From assembly GCA_963803265.1 (NCBI GenBank), contig CAWDLZ010000013.1:1-64000 (forward strand): DNA of 64,000 bases, in the 5' to 3' direction. Below are positions 17,871 to 27,019 of the stretch, in pieces; the stretch's first letter is position 1; every line of letters starts with the position of its first letter. This stretch comes from CAIKMD01 sp963803265. GTDB taxonomy: Bacteria; Pseudomonadota; Alphaproteobacteria; ATCC43930; CGMCC-115725. A program made the translations under genes and the position numbers. The notes beneath the pieces were generated by a model, which had not been told where the DNA came from, ran no database searches, and saw only the letters and a program-made list of their open reading frames with translations.

Positions 17871-19202
17871 TTGGGCAACCTATCAACTCCGAAGAGTGTT
17901 CAGAAACTGCAGACGGCGTTACACGCGAAAGCGAAGGCAGAAGTCGGGTACCGCTTCTACGCCCTGTACGACAAGATCAGCCGTGAAGATATTCTGGCGC
18001 ATGCCTACGCTCAGAGCCGCTCTAACAAGGGCGCACCGGGGGTAGACGGTCAGGACTTCGCGGACATCGAGGCGTACGGGGTACAGCGGTGGCTCGGCGA
18101 ACTGGCGCTTGCGCTCAGGCAGGAGACTTACCGACCGGACCCCATCAGAAGAGTGTTCATCCCGAAGGCCAACGGCAAACTTCGGCCGCTGGGCATCTCG
18201 ACCCTGCGCGATCGGGTGTGCATGACAGCAGCGATGGTGGTGCTCGAACCGATCTTCGAAGCCGACCTTCCACCGGAACTATACGCCTACCGTCCTGGGA
18301 GAAATGCCCAGCAAGCGGTGGTCGAGGTGGAAGAGCTGCTGTTCCGAGGCCACCCGGAAGTCGTCGACGCCGACCTCGCGGACTACTTCGGGAGCATTCC
18401 TCACGCCGAGCTGTTGAAGTCGGTGACGCGCCGAATCGTTGATCGGCGCGTGCTGCATCTGATCAAGATGTGGCTGGAATGCCCCGTTGAAGAAACCGAT
18501 GATCGAGGAAGGAAGACACGCACGACCGAGGCCAAGGACACGCGGCGCGGCATTCCGCAGGGCTCACCCCTCTCGCCACTGCTGGCGAATCTTTACATGC
18601 GCCGGTTCGTGCTGGGATGGAAGAAGCTCGGGTTGGAGCGAAGCCTCGGCAGTCGCATCGTGACCTACGCCGACGATCTCGTGATTCTGTGCAGGAGAGG
18701 CAAGGCCGAAGCGGCGTTGCAACGACTGCGCGAGATCATGGGAAGACTGAAGCTCACGGTCAACGAGGAGAAGACACGAATCTGCAAGGTCCCGGAAGCG
18801 GAGTTCGACTTCCTGGGGTATACGTTTGGGCGGATGTATTCGGAGAGAACCGGCCAGGCACGCCTGGGATATCGGCCATCGAAGAAGAGCATCAAACGCA
18901 TGGTTGACAAAGTCCATGCGATGACCGCCCACTCGATGACATGGCAAGACACCACAGAGTTGGTGGACAAGTTGAACCGCACGTTGCGCGGATGGGCGAA
19001 CTACTTCCAAGTAGGCACCGTCAACAAGGCGTACCGGGCGCTCGACAACTACACCGCTGTGCGGTTGCGTCGGTGGTTGCGTCGCAAGCACAAGGTCAGG
19101 CGGCGCAAGGGCGGGACCTATCCACTCTCGCACCTTTACGGGCACTTCGGGCTCGTACGTCTGACCCGGCTTGGGCACGACGTGTCGTGGGTGAAGGCGT
19201 GA
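17871..19202 (+). CDS. ltrA: group II intron reverse transcriptase/maturase
   Basis: A 443-aa intron-encoded protein. RT motifs in order: GAPGVDG (RT-0/1), RPLGISTLRDRV (RT-2), the DADLADYFGSIPH motif, GIPQGSPLSPLLANLYM (RT-4) and the catalytic YADD at residues 266-269, then FDFLGYTFGR. The maturase (X) domain carries LNRTLRGWANYFQVG. The C-terminus is short and basic (RRWLRRKHKVRRRKG) with no HNH/Cys endonuclease module visible, so mobility may be endonuclease-independent. Start is a TTG at 17871 with GGAGA just upstream; the protein looks intact, unlike its host gene. Confidence 0.93.
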   Translation: MGNLSTPKSVQKLQTALHAKAKAEVGYRFYALYDKISREDILAHAYAQSRSNKGAPGVDGQDFADIEAYGVQRWLGELALALRQETYRPDPIRRVFIPKANGKLRPLGISTLRDRVCMTAAMVVLEPIFEADLPPELYAYRPGRNAQQAVVEVEELLFRGHPEVVDADLADYFGSIPHAELLKSVTRRIVDRRVLHLIKMWLECPVEETDDRGRKTRTTEAKDTRRGIPQGSPLSPLLANLYMRRFVLGWKKLGLERSLGSRIVTYADDLVILCRRGKAEAALQRLREIMGRLKLTVNEEKTRICKVPEAEFDFLGYTFGRMYSERTGQARLGYRPSKKSIKRMVDKVHAMTAHSMTWQDTTELVDKLNRTLRGWANYFQVGTVNKAYRALDNYTAVRLRRWLRRKHKVRRRKGGTYPLSHLYGHFGLVRLTRLGHDVSWVKA

Positions 19203-19214
19203 GGTCTTGTCCGA

Positions 19215-19247
19215 GAGCCGGATGCGGGCGATCTGCATGTCCGGTTC
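19215..19247 (+). ncRNA. group II intron domain V hairpin
   Basis: A 33-base stem-loop downstream of the maturase stop codon. The 5' arm GAGCCGGATGC pairs with the 3' arm GCATGTCCGGTTC, with the characteristic bulge near the middle. This is the catalytic core element of group II ribozymes and lies where it is expected between the ORF and the 3' splice site. Confidence 0.8.
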
Positions 19248-19361
19248 GATGAGCGGGGTGTGGAAACGGAGTCATGGTAAAGCTATTTAGGCACCGCCAG
19301 CCGAAAGCGGCGGACACGGATAAGCCTTACCTGTCGCCACCGCGCCACATCCCGACTCTAC

Positions 19362-19911
19362 CATCAATTTCGTGGCGAAGGGCACGATCGAGGAGGGCAT
19401 GCTTTCGGTGCTGGCGTTCAAACGCTCTTTATCGGCCGGAATTCTCGACGGCGGCAGCGGCGAGATATCGCTCGGCGGTTCGCGCCTAAACCGCTTCATG
19501 AAGGACGTGGAAAACGTCACCGGGCGTATGGGTGAGGGCGAGGCCGTGACGCCGGCCGAGGAAGTGAGAAATATCGTCACTGCTGATGACACCGGATCCC
19601 CGGAAGATGTGAATGCGGATGTGAACGACGGCGCTGGCGAGCCGGCAATCGCGCAAGCTGATGGAACTGAAGCATCGTCACGCAATGCAGGTCCCGATCC
19701 ATGGCAAGCCTTGGTTCAGGTCGGCGCGCAGTTTATTGCCGCTCTGGCGGCTGCCAACGATCCCAGCGCTCCGGCGCATCCATGGATTGAGCGGGATCCG
19801 GCGACCGGCGCGCGAAACCTCAAGATGCCGCTGCCGCCGCCGGAAACCGCGAGACAGCTTGCCAACGCGCTGTCGGCGCTCGCGGACAGCTTGCGGGGCA
19901 AGATCGTATGA
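19362..19911 (+). pseudogene. SNF2-family helicase, 3' part after the intron
   Basis: Continues the helicase reading frame from the intron's 3' splice site (INFVAKGTIEEGMLSVLAFK, then RSLSAGILDGGSGEISLGGS) and runs to a stop at 19911. The last 100 residues are a low-complexity acidic/Ala-rich tail with a final helix-rich stretch. This half is uninterrupted; the inactivating lesions are upstream of the intron and in the missing N-terminal half. Together with 16747-17378 it represents roughly the last 390 residues of a protein that normally exceeds 1000. Confidence 0.75.
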
Positions 19912-20422
19912 TAGAATGCGATCGCTGAACGCACGACTGATTGCGTCGCAGACAAATGAGTTGGATGGGGCCTTTGCCGAGCTGCGGGTCCAGGGTGTTG
20001 CCGCCCAGCCTGACGGTCTTTTTTCGTCGCGCCGATGACGCCTTTTTTCGCGGTACGTTTGAAGAATCGACCAATCGATACCGATAGTCGCTGAAACCAA
20101 GCAGATTACGAATCGCCGAAATTCCTATTTGAAATCAAGAGCGCAAATTTCTGACGGATCGTGGAGACGGTGCTTTGTCGTGCGCAAAAAAATGTGCGTC
20201 GCTATATCAATGCGTTACCATGGCTCAAAATAATCGAGTGGGAGTAGGGAACACCTGAAGAGGGCGTAAGCTTAGTGGCCATATCCACGTAGTCTGCTCG
20301 CCAGGATGCGCGGCCTGTGACGTCGAACGTGCGGCCGCCGCATAAGACGGCGTCGGCTGGATGAGGCGCTTGCACGTGCGGTATCGGGGCGGCGGCGCGA
20401 GCCGAGGCTGGAGGCTTTAGCA
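19912..20422. other. intergenic region, nothing recognised
   Basis: About 510 bases with no protein-like frame on either strand and no repeats or RNA genes that I can identify. It is the right edge of the degraded block. The start codon of the next gene at 20423 lacks a strong Shine-Dalgarno (only a purine run GAGGC). Confidence 0.35.
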
Positions 20423-21160
20423 ATGGGTGCGCGGTTGGCCGAATTCGGACCGGGCATCTGGATCGGCGAAGGTCCGGTGGTGTCGTTCTTTGCCGGCTTT
20501 CCCTACCCGACGCGCATGGCGGTGATCAGGCTGTCGGACGGCAGCCTATTCGCGTGGTCGCCGATTCCGCTTTCCGCCATGCTCAAGCGAGAGGTCGATG
20601 CGCTCGGACCCGTCCGCCACCTCGTCTCGCCCAACCTATTACATCACCTGTTTCTCAAAGAATGGAAGTCGGCTTATCCCGAAGCTCGCCTCTACGCGTC
20701 TCCGGGCCTCCGCAAACGGCGAAAGGATCTCACCTTCGATGCGGACTTGATTGATGCGCCTAGTCCGGAATGGGCCGCCGACATCGATCAGGTTCTTATG
20801 AGCGGTAGTTTTGCGATGACGGAGGTGGTGTTCTTCCATCGTGCCAGCCGTACCGCGATCTTCGCCGACTTGATTGAAAATCTGCCGCGGAACTGGTTCA
20901 AAGGCTGGCGCGGACTTGTCGCGCGACTCGACGGCATCATTGCGCCAAATCCTGGCGCTCCCCGCGAATGGCGCGTCAGCTTCGTCAATCGCCGCGCAGC
21001 GCGAGCGGCGCTGGAACGTATCCTCGCCTGGCCGATCGAACGAGTGTTGATCGCCCATGGCGAACCCGCGACCTCAAACGGCGCCACGTTCGTGCGAGGC
21101 GCGTTCGCTTGGCTGCTCGGACGTCAAGGATCCCACGGTGCGATCGAATTGCTTCACTGA
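20423..21160 (+). CDS. DUF4336 family protein (metallo-beta-lactamase-like fold)
   Basis: A 245-aa soluble protein of the DUF4336 family. Recognisable pieces: FGPGIWIGEGPVVSFFAGFP near the start, TRMAVIRLSDGSLFAWSPIP, the LVSPNLLHHLFLKEWKSAYP stretch, FADLIENLP and IERVLIAHGEP near the end. The overall order resembles degenerate metallo-beta-lactamase folds, with several His/Asp residues retained. Function is not established. It stands alone between non-coding stretches. Confidence 0.8.
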   Translation: MGARLAEFGPGIWIGEGPVVSFFAGFPYPTRMAVIRLSDGSLFAWSPIPLSAMLKREVDALGPVRHLVSPNLLHHLFLKEWKSAYPEARLYASPGLRKRRKDLTFDADLIDAPSPEWAADIDQVLMSGSFAMTEVVFFHRASRTAIFADLIENLPRNWFKGWRGLVARLDGIIAPNPGAPREWRVSFVNRRAARAALERILAWPIERVLIAHGEPATSNGATFVRGAFAWLLGRQGSHGAIELLH

Positions 21161-21486
21161 CCGGTGACCGGCTGGGGCGCCGCGAAACGGCCGCAACTGC
21201 CCGTCGTTCCGCGTGGTCGCTTGGAACGGATCGCGGATGCCCGAATTTGACGCTGTTGTCGTCGGTTCCGGCATAAATTCGAACGCGTTTTTACAGTCGC
21301 ACGAAAAATCCGATCGAGGTCACTTGGATTCGACGCAGGAACCGATCGAGTGGGAACGAGCTAGGCAGTAATTTCCGGGCGCTCGGCCGCGCGCGGGCAG
21401 AATTTGCCAATCGCCGGGGCGACGGCGCGGGAATTTACCAGGTATTTTAACGAGCTCTTTGGTATGGCGATTGCGTGTAACGCGCC
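21161..21486. other. intergenic region, nothing recognised
   Basis: About 325 bases without a convincing gene. No strong terminator hairpin or promoter seen. Confidence 0.3.
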
Positions 21487-22709
21487 ATGACGCGTGACGC
21501 CATGAATCGGCTCTCCCGCAGCTTAGCGCTCGCGGCGGTAGCCGCCATCGCCGGTTTGGCATCGCCGCCGGCGCGGGCCGATTTTTACACACTCGACGGT
21601 CGCTTCGAGTGCCTGGACAAAGCGGACGCGACGTGCGGTGGCGCGATATCGGCGCCGGAGGAGACGCGGAAGGCCAAGCCAAATCCGACGGAGACGCTTC
21701 GATCCAGATCGCGTGGCTCAGGCCGCGCCCCTGCAGCTCGAAAAATTGCTGGCTTCGACCGGGCTTGATATCGAGCGCCTCCTGGCGAAGCTCGAAGCGA
21801 CTCCAACCGCGCAAGGCGGCCCGTTCGTCGCGCTCGACGATGCGCGCCTAGCGGACTTCAGCGGACAGCGCCTCGAAGACCTCAAGAAGCTCGCGACGAT
21901 GCTGCCGCTCGCGGCGCCGCTCGATTCCTATCAGATCGACAGCGGCTTTGGCCCGCGTGTCGATCCGATCAATCATCGCGCGTCTTTCCACCCGGGTTTC
22001 GATCTCTCGGCGCCCTATCTGAGCGCTGTGTACAGCACGGCGCCCGGCACCGTCATCTTCACCGGGACGAAGGAAGGATACGGCCGGACCGTAGATATCG
22101 ATCACGGTCACGGTATCGTCACGCGATACGCGCATCTTCACCGAATCTTGGTGGCTCCCGGTCAGAAGGTCGGCGTCCATGTCGAAGTCGGCGAGCTTCG
22201 GCAGCACCGGACGTACGACCGGCCCGCATGTGCATTACGAAGTAAGAATCGACGACTCGCCGGTGGATCCGGCAAAATTTATGGCGGCGGGGCGGAATGC
22301 GGTTGAAATCGGCGCGTCTGCGACCGCGCGCGTCCCCCGCGTTGCCGATCGGCCACCCAACATACCGGTGACGCGGCAGATTTTTTATCAGCTCCTTCAG
22401 GTCGAGGACCATGTCCTCTCCGGCCGTCCTTCGACGACCGATATCGACACGCTGAAAATGGCGGCGAGGGCGGGCGATGCGCATGCAACCGAGCTCTTGG
22501 CCTGGTGTAAATTCGACGGACTTGGTACCAGCCGCGATCCGGTGGACGCCTACCTCCTTTATGGCATTGCCGCCGTCGCAAAGGTTCCGCACGCCGATGA
22601 AAATCAGGCTATGATTTATGATACGGTGTTGACGCCTGAGCAGCGCCACCGCGTCCTCGATGCCGCGAAAGCCAATATCTCGGCCGCGCAAATCATCGCC
22701 GGCGATTAG
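21487..22709 (+). pseudogene. M23 metallopeptidase segment set inside a Sel1-like secreted protein; two frame breaks
   Basis: The first 70 codons encode a signal peptide (LSRSLALAAVAAIAGLASPP) and FYTLDGRFECLDKADATCGG, ending TETLRS; the last 100 codons (DTLKMAARAGDAHATELLAW, then DPVDAYLLYGIAAVAKVPHA) are a Sel1-like tail. From what I know of such proteins these two ends belong together. Between them, in another frame, lies a LytM/M23 domain: SGFGPRVDPINHRASFHPGF with the HxxxD zinc site, YAHLHRIL, and, after a one-base slip near 22199, GPHVHYEV. The first frame change near 21700 coincides with the domain junction. The M23 enzyme would cut peptidoglycan cross-links in the periplasm. Confidence 0.65.
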
Positions 22710-22741
22710 CACGGTCGTTCGCGTCGAATCGGACCGCTGCT

Positions 22742-23970
22742 CTAGCCGAGCGGGCCGTGGAATACCTGTCCGAGATAGGTATCCGGCATGGCGTCGAGTT
22801 CCTCGGGCCAGGCCGCATTATCGACCTTGCGGCGTAATTCTTGCGGCCGCGGCCGCCCCTCCCAGCCGATCTGCTCCATGTAGTAGTAGAGATGGATCGC
22901 ATGTCCGTCGGGATCGATGGCGATGGCCGAATAGTCGATCCCCGGGAAAAGCTCGGGCGGGAGATATTTGATCGTAACCCGTGCTCGCCAAGGAAGGCGA
23001 TCGCGTCGCGCAACTGCTTGTAGCCGCCGAGTTGCAGGCCGAAGGCCATGCACAGGCAATCCTGGCGCAAGGGCAGCTGGGCGCGCAGCGCCAGGGGATA
23101 GAGCGCGATGGTGTGATGCTCGGTATTGACGCGCAAGAACGCGCAACGATGCCCGCGCCAGTCGATCTCCTCGGTCAGGCTCAACCCGATGACGTCGCGA
23201 TAGAACTCGATTGCCGCGTCCACGTCCTTGACGAAGAGGCGGATGGGACCGTTGCGGCAGATGCGGAACGGCCTCGGCAGCTTCACGCCGCCGACATCGT
23301 AGGATGCCGCGGCCTCTGGCCGCGCATGCACGCCTTCGCGCGGATCGACGCCGCGGCGGAAAGCGGCGAGCGCATCCTGGAAGTCAGGCCCGATCGGCGA
23401 TTCCGGCAACGCGACGTGTTCGAAATTCACCATCGCGAAGGGCTTCGAGGCGCCATCCCAGCCGATCTGGTCCATGCCGTAATAAAGCTCGTTGGTGATG
23501 AAATCGGGGTCGGAAAAGGCGAACTGCCAGTTCGATCCCAGCGCATCGCGTCCAGACCGGTTGATATGGATTTGCTGCTCCTTCAATCAGCGTTGCGCGT
23601 CGGTGACCTCGCGCAAGGTTCCCACCTGCCAGGCGATGTGGCTGACGGATTCGGTGCCGGGATATTTGGGCCGCGCGCTCTTCTCGAAGGCCTGATACGG
23701 AAACAGCACGACCGCGTGATGGTCATGGCCGTAGCGCAGGAAATAGCCGTTGGGATCGCCGGCATAGCCGTCCTTGACGCCGAGCAGTGCGGCGAAATCC
23801 TCTTTATCGGAGACGGCAAGGCCGAGCAGATCGGCATAAAAATGGAGCGCTGTCCCGGAGTCTTTTATGTTGAAGCCGAAATGACCGAGGCGCAGCGCGC
23901 GGAATGGCCGCTTGAGGCGAATTCCGCCGACATTGTAACTGCCGCCGGCCCGAGCCGCTGCCTGTGCCAT
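22742..23970 (-). pseudogene. two-domain VOC (extradiol dioxygenase-like) protein with in-frame TGA and one frameshift
   Basis: Starting at 23970 (GGGGAGG upstream) the protein reads MAQAAARAGGSYNVGG and a first vicinal-oxygen-chelate domain (LGHFGFNIKDSGTALHFYAD; GYFLRYGHDHHAVVLFP). After VTDAQR there is a TGA at 23587-23589, and the same frame continues LKEQQIHINRSGRDALGSNW. A Trp (TGG) is expected at that position in this family, so one base change explains the stop. The second VOC domain follows (PIRLFVKDVDAAIEFYRDVI), then a one-base deletion near 22979 before YLPPELFPGIDYSAIAIDPD and the end at 22742. Total length would be about 410 aa. Substrate unknown. Confidence 0.7.
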
Positions 23971-24251
23971 CGAACCCTCCCCATTCTTCTCGGAGGAGCG
24001 AGATGCGATCGCCCCGCGAAGCCGGGTTGAGTTTAATCGAAATGGTCGGCGAGCGGGACGGATTAATCGGCTCCGCCGGCAGCCCGCAACGAGCGCGAGC
24101 ACCGGCGCGAGCCGAGGCTTCCGTCGGCGGGCTTTACAACCGTCACGCCGAACTCCGATCACTTCCGGCTAAGCCATTGAACCGTCAGGGCTGGCCTATT
24201 CGTTGCCTTGATCGCGGCGAACCCATCGCAGTGACAGGGATTGACGCCATC

Positions 24252-24515
24252 ATGAACCGCCGCTCCTCGAAGCCCAATCTCACGGCGCGTCTCGTCGGCC
24301 ACATCTTCGGCGTGCTCGGCGCGATGATGGGGATCGATTCGATCGTGACCTCGGTCAATCCGCAGTTTATGCGCCTGTTTCCCTTCCAGGCCAGCGGCAT
24401 CCAGCAGACCTCGGCCGGGCTCATCAGCATCGGCCTCATTGCGTTGGGGCTATGGCTCGTCCTCGAGCGCGAGGGGCGCTCCCGCGGCAAGATCGATCCG
24501 CCGGGACCGCGCTGA
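24252..24515 (+). CDS. small two-segment membrane protein (87 aa)
   Basis: Short protein with a basic N-terminus (MNRRSSKPNLTARLVGH) followed by two hydrophobic segments (about residues 17-33 and 53-71) and a charged C-terminal tail. I do not recognise a family. The ATG at 24252 is preferred; longer in-frame extension upstream lacks protein character. It is divergent from the VOC gene at 23970 and convergent with the acyl-CoA dehydrogenase gene. Confidence 0.55.
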   Translation: MNRRSSKPNLTARLVGHIFGVLGAMMGIDSIVTSVNPQFMRLFPFQASGIQQTSAGLISIGLIALGLWLVLEREGRSRGKIDPPGPR

Positions 24516-24557
24516 GCCGATTTTGTTTGGCGGCACCTTCGCCACCGGCGGTGCCGG

Positions 24558-25733
24558 CTAATACGATCGGGGCAAGCCGAGCACGCGCTCGCCGATATAG
24601 GCGAGGATGAGATTGGTCGAGATCGGCGCGATTTGGTAAAGCCGCGTCTCGCGCCATTTGCGCTCGACATCGTAATCGCGCGCGAGACCGTAGCCGCCAT
24701 GGGTTTGCATGCAGGCCTCGCCGGCATGCCAAGACGCATCGGCGGCCAAGAGCTTCGCCATATTGGCTTCGTTGCCGCAGGCCTCTCCGGCATCGAACAG
24801 CGCCGCCGCCTTGCGCACCATGAGATCGGCGGCCTCGGCCTCGGCATGGGCGCGCGCCAAGGGAAACTGCACGCCTTGATTCTGCCCGATCGGCCGGGAG
24901 AACACGATTCGCGTCTTGGCATAGTCGGTGGCGGTGCGGACGAACCAGCGCGCATCGCCCAAGGCTTCCGCCGCGATGAGGATGCGCTCGGCGTTGAGCC
25001 CGTCGAGGATATAGCGGAATCCCTTGCCTTCCTCGCCGATGAGGTTCTCCGCCGGCACGCGGAGGTCGTCGAAGAACATCTCGGTGGTGTTGTGGTTGAT
25101 CATCGCCGGCAGGGGCCGGATTTCGAGCCCCTTGCCGATACTCGCGCCGATATCGACGAGAAGTACCGACAGCCCCTCGCCGCGTCGCCCGCCCGCCGGG
25201 GCCGGCGCGGTGCGCGCGAGCAACAGTATCAGGTCGGAGTGAAGCGCGCGCGAGGTCCAGACCTTTTGTCCCCGCACCCGGTAGCAATCGCCCTGACGCT
25301 CGGCGCGCGTCGTCAGTTGCGTCGTGTCGGTTCCGGTGCTGGGCTCGGTGACGGCAAAGGCTTGGAGCCGCAACTCGCCCGCGGCGATCCGAGGCAGAAG
25401 ACGGCGCTTTTGTGCGACGCTGCCATGCCGCAGCAATGTCCCCATGATGTAGAGTTGGGCGTGGCAAGCGGCGGCGTTGCAGCCGGCGGCGTGAATCTCC
25501 TCGAGAATCGCGGCGGCTGCGCGCAAGCTTAGGCCGGAGCCGCCATACTCCTCCGGAATGAGCGCGCCGAGATAGCCGGCCGTCGTCAGCGCGCCGACGA
25601 ATTCGCTCGGATAGTCCTGGCGCGCATCCAGCGCGCGCCAATAAGCGCCTGGAAAATCCGCGCAGATCTGGCGCACGCCGGCTCTGATCTCGGGAAAGTC
25701 CTCGCCGAGCGCGATCGCGAGCGCCATCGTCAT
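24558..25733 (-). CDS. acyl-CoA dehydrogenase
   Basis: A 391-aa FAD-dependent acyl-CoA dehydrogenase of normal length. N-terminal helical domain, then the signature FAVTEPSTGTDTTQL (flavin/substrate loop), the beta domain with VRGQKVWTSRALHSDLILLL, IGEEGKGFRYILDGLNAERI and the C-terminal GGYGLARDYDVERKWRETRL with the usual Arg-rich FAD-contacting helix. It oxidises an acyl-CoA to the enoyl-CoA. The start overlaps the stop of the enoyl-CoA hydratase gene by four bases (ATGA), so the two are translationally coupled and act in sequence. Confidence 0.92.
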   Translation of the reverse strand: MTMALAIALGEDFPEIRAGVRQICADFPGAYWRALDARQDYPSEFVGALTTAGYLGALIPEEYGGSGLSLRAAAAILEEIHAAGCNAAACHAQLYIMGTLLRHGSVAQKRRLLPRIAAGELRLQAFAVTEPSTGTDTTQLTTRAERQGDCYRVRGQKVWTSRALHSDLILLLARTAPAPAGGRRGEGLSVLLVDIGASIGKGLEIRPLPAMINHNTTEMFFDDLRVPAENLIGEEGKGFRYILDGLNAERILIAAEALGDARWFVRTATDYAKTRIVFSRPIGQNQGVQFPLARAHAEAEAADLMVRKAAALFDAGEACGNEANMAKLLAADASWHAGEACMQTHGGYGLARDYDVERKWRETRLYQIAPISTNLILAYIGERVLGLPRSY

Positions 25734-26524
25734 CGCCCGGTGAAGCGGGCTTTGCGCTTCTCGTTGAAGGCGCGGACGCCTTCGCGGCGATCTTCGCTCG
25801 GCACCAACCGATTATAGCACTCGATCTCCAAGCGCATGCCGGCCTCTAGCCCCGCCTGCAGGCCGTCATGAATGGAGCGCCGCGCCTCGCGCACGGCCAG
25901 GGGCGCGTTGGCGGCGATCCTGGCCGCGGTCGCCAGTGCCGCCGGCATGAGCGCGTCGGGCTCGTAGAGCGCGTTGACGACGCCCCAGGCGAGCGCCTCC
26001 GCGGCGGCGAATTCCTGGCCGGTGAGGATAATCTCCTTCGCCCGCCTTTCGCCGGCGGCGCGCGCCAGGGTCTGCGTGCCGCCCGCCCCGGGCATCAGCC
26101 CCAGCGTCACCTCCGTCAGCGCGAATCGCGCGCCCTTGACCGCATAGGCGAAATCGCAGGCCAGCATCAACTCGAGCCCGCCAGCGAAGGCATGGCCATT
26201 GACGGCGGCGATGACGGGGACCGGCGCGTCGATCAGCGCCGCGTAGTGGCGCTCGATGATGGCGTGCTGCGCGAGCCACTGCGCGTCGGTCATCCCGTTG
26301 CGCTCCTTGAGGTCGGCGCCGGCGCAAAAGACGCGCCCGCCCGCGCCGGTCAGCACCACGCAGCGCGGCGCTTCCGCGCGCGCGCCCAATCCGCTCCAGA
26401 GATCGTGCAGCTCCTCCATCATCGCGGTGTTGAAGGCGTTGGCGACAGCAGGACGGTTCAAGGTCACGCGCAGCAAGCCGGCGAGCGGAGCGTCAACGAG
26501 AATTGTCTGATAGGGCCCGGTCAT
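25730..26524 (-). CDS. enoyl-CoA hydratase/isomerase (crotonase family)
   Basis: A 264-aa crotonase-fold enzyme. Typical pieces: VFCAGADLKERNG, the oxyanion-hole loop AAVNGHAFAGGLELMLACDF, and LTEVTLGLMPGAGGTQTLAR. It hydrates or isomerises the enoyl-CoA made by the dehydrogenase encoded next to it (coupled by a four-base overlap). The pair probably serves beta-oxidation-like breakdown of a side chain or ring-opened acid. The specific substrate cannot be told. Confidence 0.92.
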   Translation of the reverse strand: MTGPYQTILVDAPLAGLLRVTLNRPAVANAFNTAMMEELHDLWSGLGARAEAPRCVVLTGAGGRVFCAGADLKERNGMTDAQWLAQHAIIERHYAALIDAPVPVIAAVNGHAFAGGLELMLACDFAYAVKGARFALTEVTLGLMPGAGGTQTLARAAGERRAKEIILTGQEFAAAEALAWGVVNALYEPDALMPAALATAARIAANAPLAVREARRSIHDGLQAGLEAGMRLEIECYNRLVPSEDRREGVRAFNEKRKARFTGR

Positions 26525-26565
26525 GATGTGCCGGGCGAAGACGCTATTACGCGTTCAGCGACACG

Positions 26566-26778
26566 TCAACGCCATGCCTCGCGGAAATAGCCAGGCTGGC
26601 GCGCCTGCAGCTCGCCGGTCGCCGCCCATACCTCGTTCCAGATGGCGTAGGCGAGCTCGTCGCCGATCTCGGCCGCGCGCCGGGCGCGGCCCGCGACGAA
26701 AGCAAGCGCGTCCATGCCGTATTTCGCCGACAGGTCGCGGGCGATTTTCCCTGCCTCGCTGTCCTCGCGAAGGTTCAT
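26566..26778 (-). CDS. small hypothetical protein (70 aa), second of a pair
   Basis: A short helical, charged protein (MNLREDSEAGKIARDLSAKY then GMDALAFVAGRARRAAEIGD) with a conserved-looking Trp-rich end (AIWNEVWAATGELQ). No signal or membrane segment. It follows the 76-aa gene at 26789 by ten bases, so the two form a small operon. I do not recognise a function; small pairs of this style are frequent in Rhizobiales-like genomes. Confidence 0.6.
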   Translation of the reverse strand: MNLREDSEAGKIARDLSAKYGMDALAFVAGRARRAAEIGDELAYAIWNEVWAATGELQARQPGYFREAWR

Positions 26779-26788
26779 CGCGAAGGCC

Positions 26789-27019
26789 TCAGGCGGCGAC
26801 AGGTGCGTCGAGGATGAGGTGGTCGCAGTGGTGCTGGAACCATTCGACCATCTCGGCGTCCCAGGGCTCGCGCGCTTCGAACCGCCGGGGGCCCGCGACC
26901 AGGCCGAGAAGATTGCGCTGCTCGGCGAGGTCGAGCGCCAGCGCGATCGCCTCGGCGCGGTCGGCCGCGCGGACCATGGCGGCTGGGCGGCCATCGCAGG
27001 TCACGGTGAAAATCCGCAT
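26789..27019 (-). CDS. small hypothetical protein (76 aa), first of a pair
   Basis: Short soluble protein beginning MRIFTVTCDGRPAAMVRAAD, with an Ala/Leu-rich helix (RAEAIALALDLAEQRNLLG) and a Trp/His-containing end. No family recognised. The AT-rich stretch just upstream (27020-27166) is the likely promoter region for the pair. Confidence 0.6.
   Translation of the reverse strand: MRIFTVTCDGRPAAMVRAADRAEAIALALDLAEQRNLLGLVAGPRRFEAREPWDAEMVEWFQHHCDHLILDAPVAA

Larger units (their letters stand above)
17379..19361 (+). mobile_element. group II intron inside the SNF2 pseudogene
   Basis: The element begins GTGCG (group II 5' consensus GUGYG) and ends in AC (consensus AY). Joining base 17378 to 19362 restores the helicase frame exactly: RPVR-V-INFVAKGTIEEGM. 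It contains a reverse transcriptase/maturase gene (17871-19202) and a domain V hairpin (19215-19247). The RNA before the ORF is about 490 bases (domains I-III plus the start of IV). About 114 bases follow domain V, longer than a usual domain VI, which suggests a 3' extension. Plus-strand orientation matches that of the interrupted gene, as needed for splicing. Confidence 0.85.

Noticed and set aside
17871..19202. Retron or diversity-generating reverse transcriptase
   Set aside because: The maturase X domain, domain V hairpin and exact exon junctions show a group II intron.
23587..23589. Selenocysteine or recoded TGA in the VOC gene
   Set aside because: No selenocysteine-type context or hairpin is evident and the expected residue is Trp, so mutation or error is simpler.
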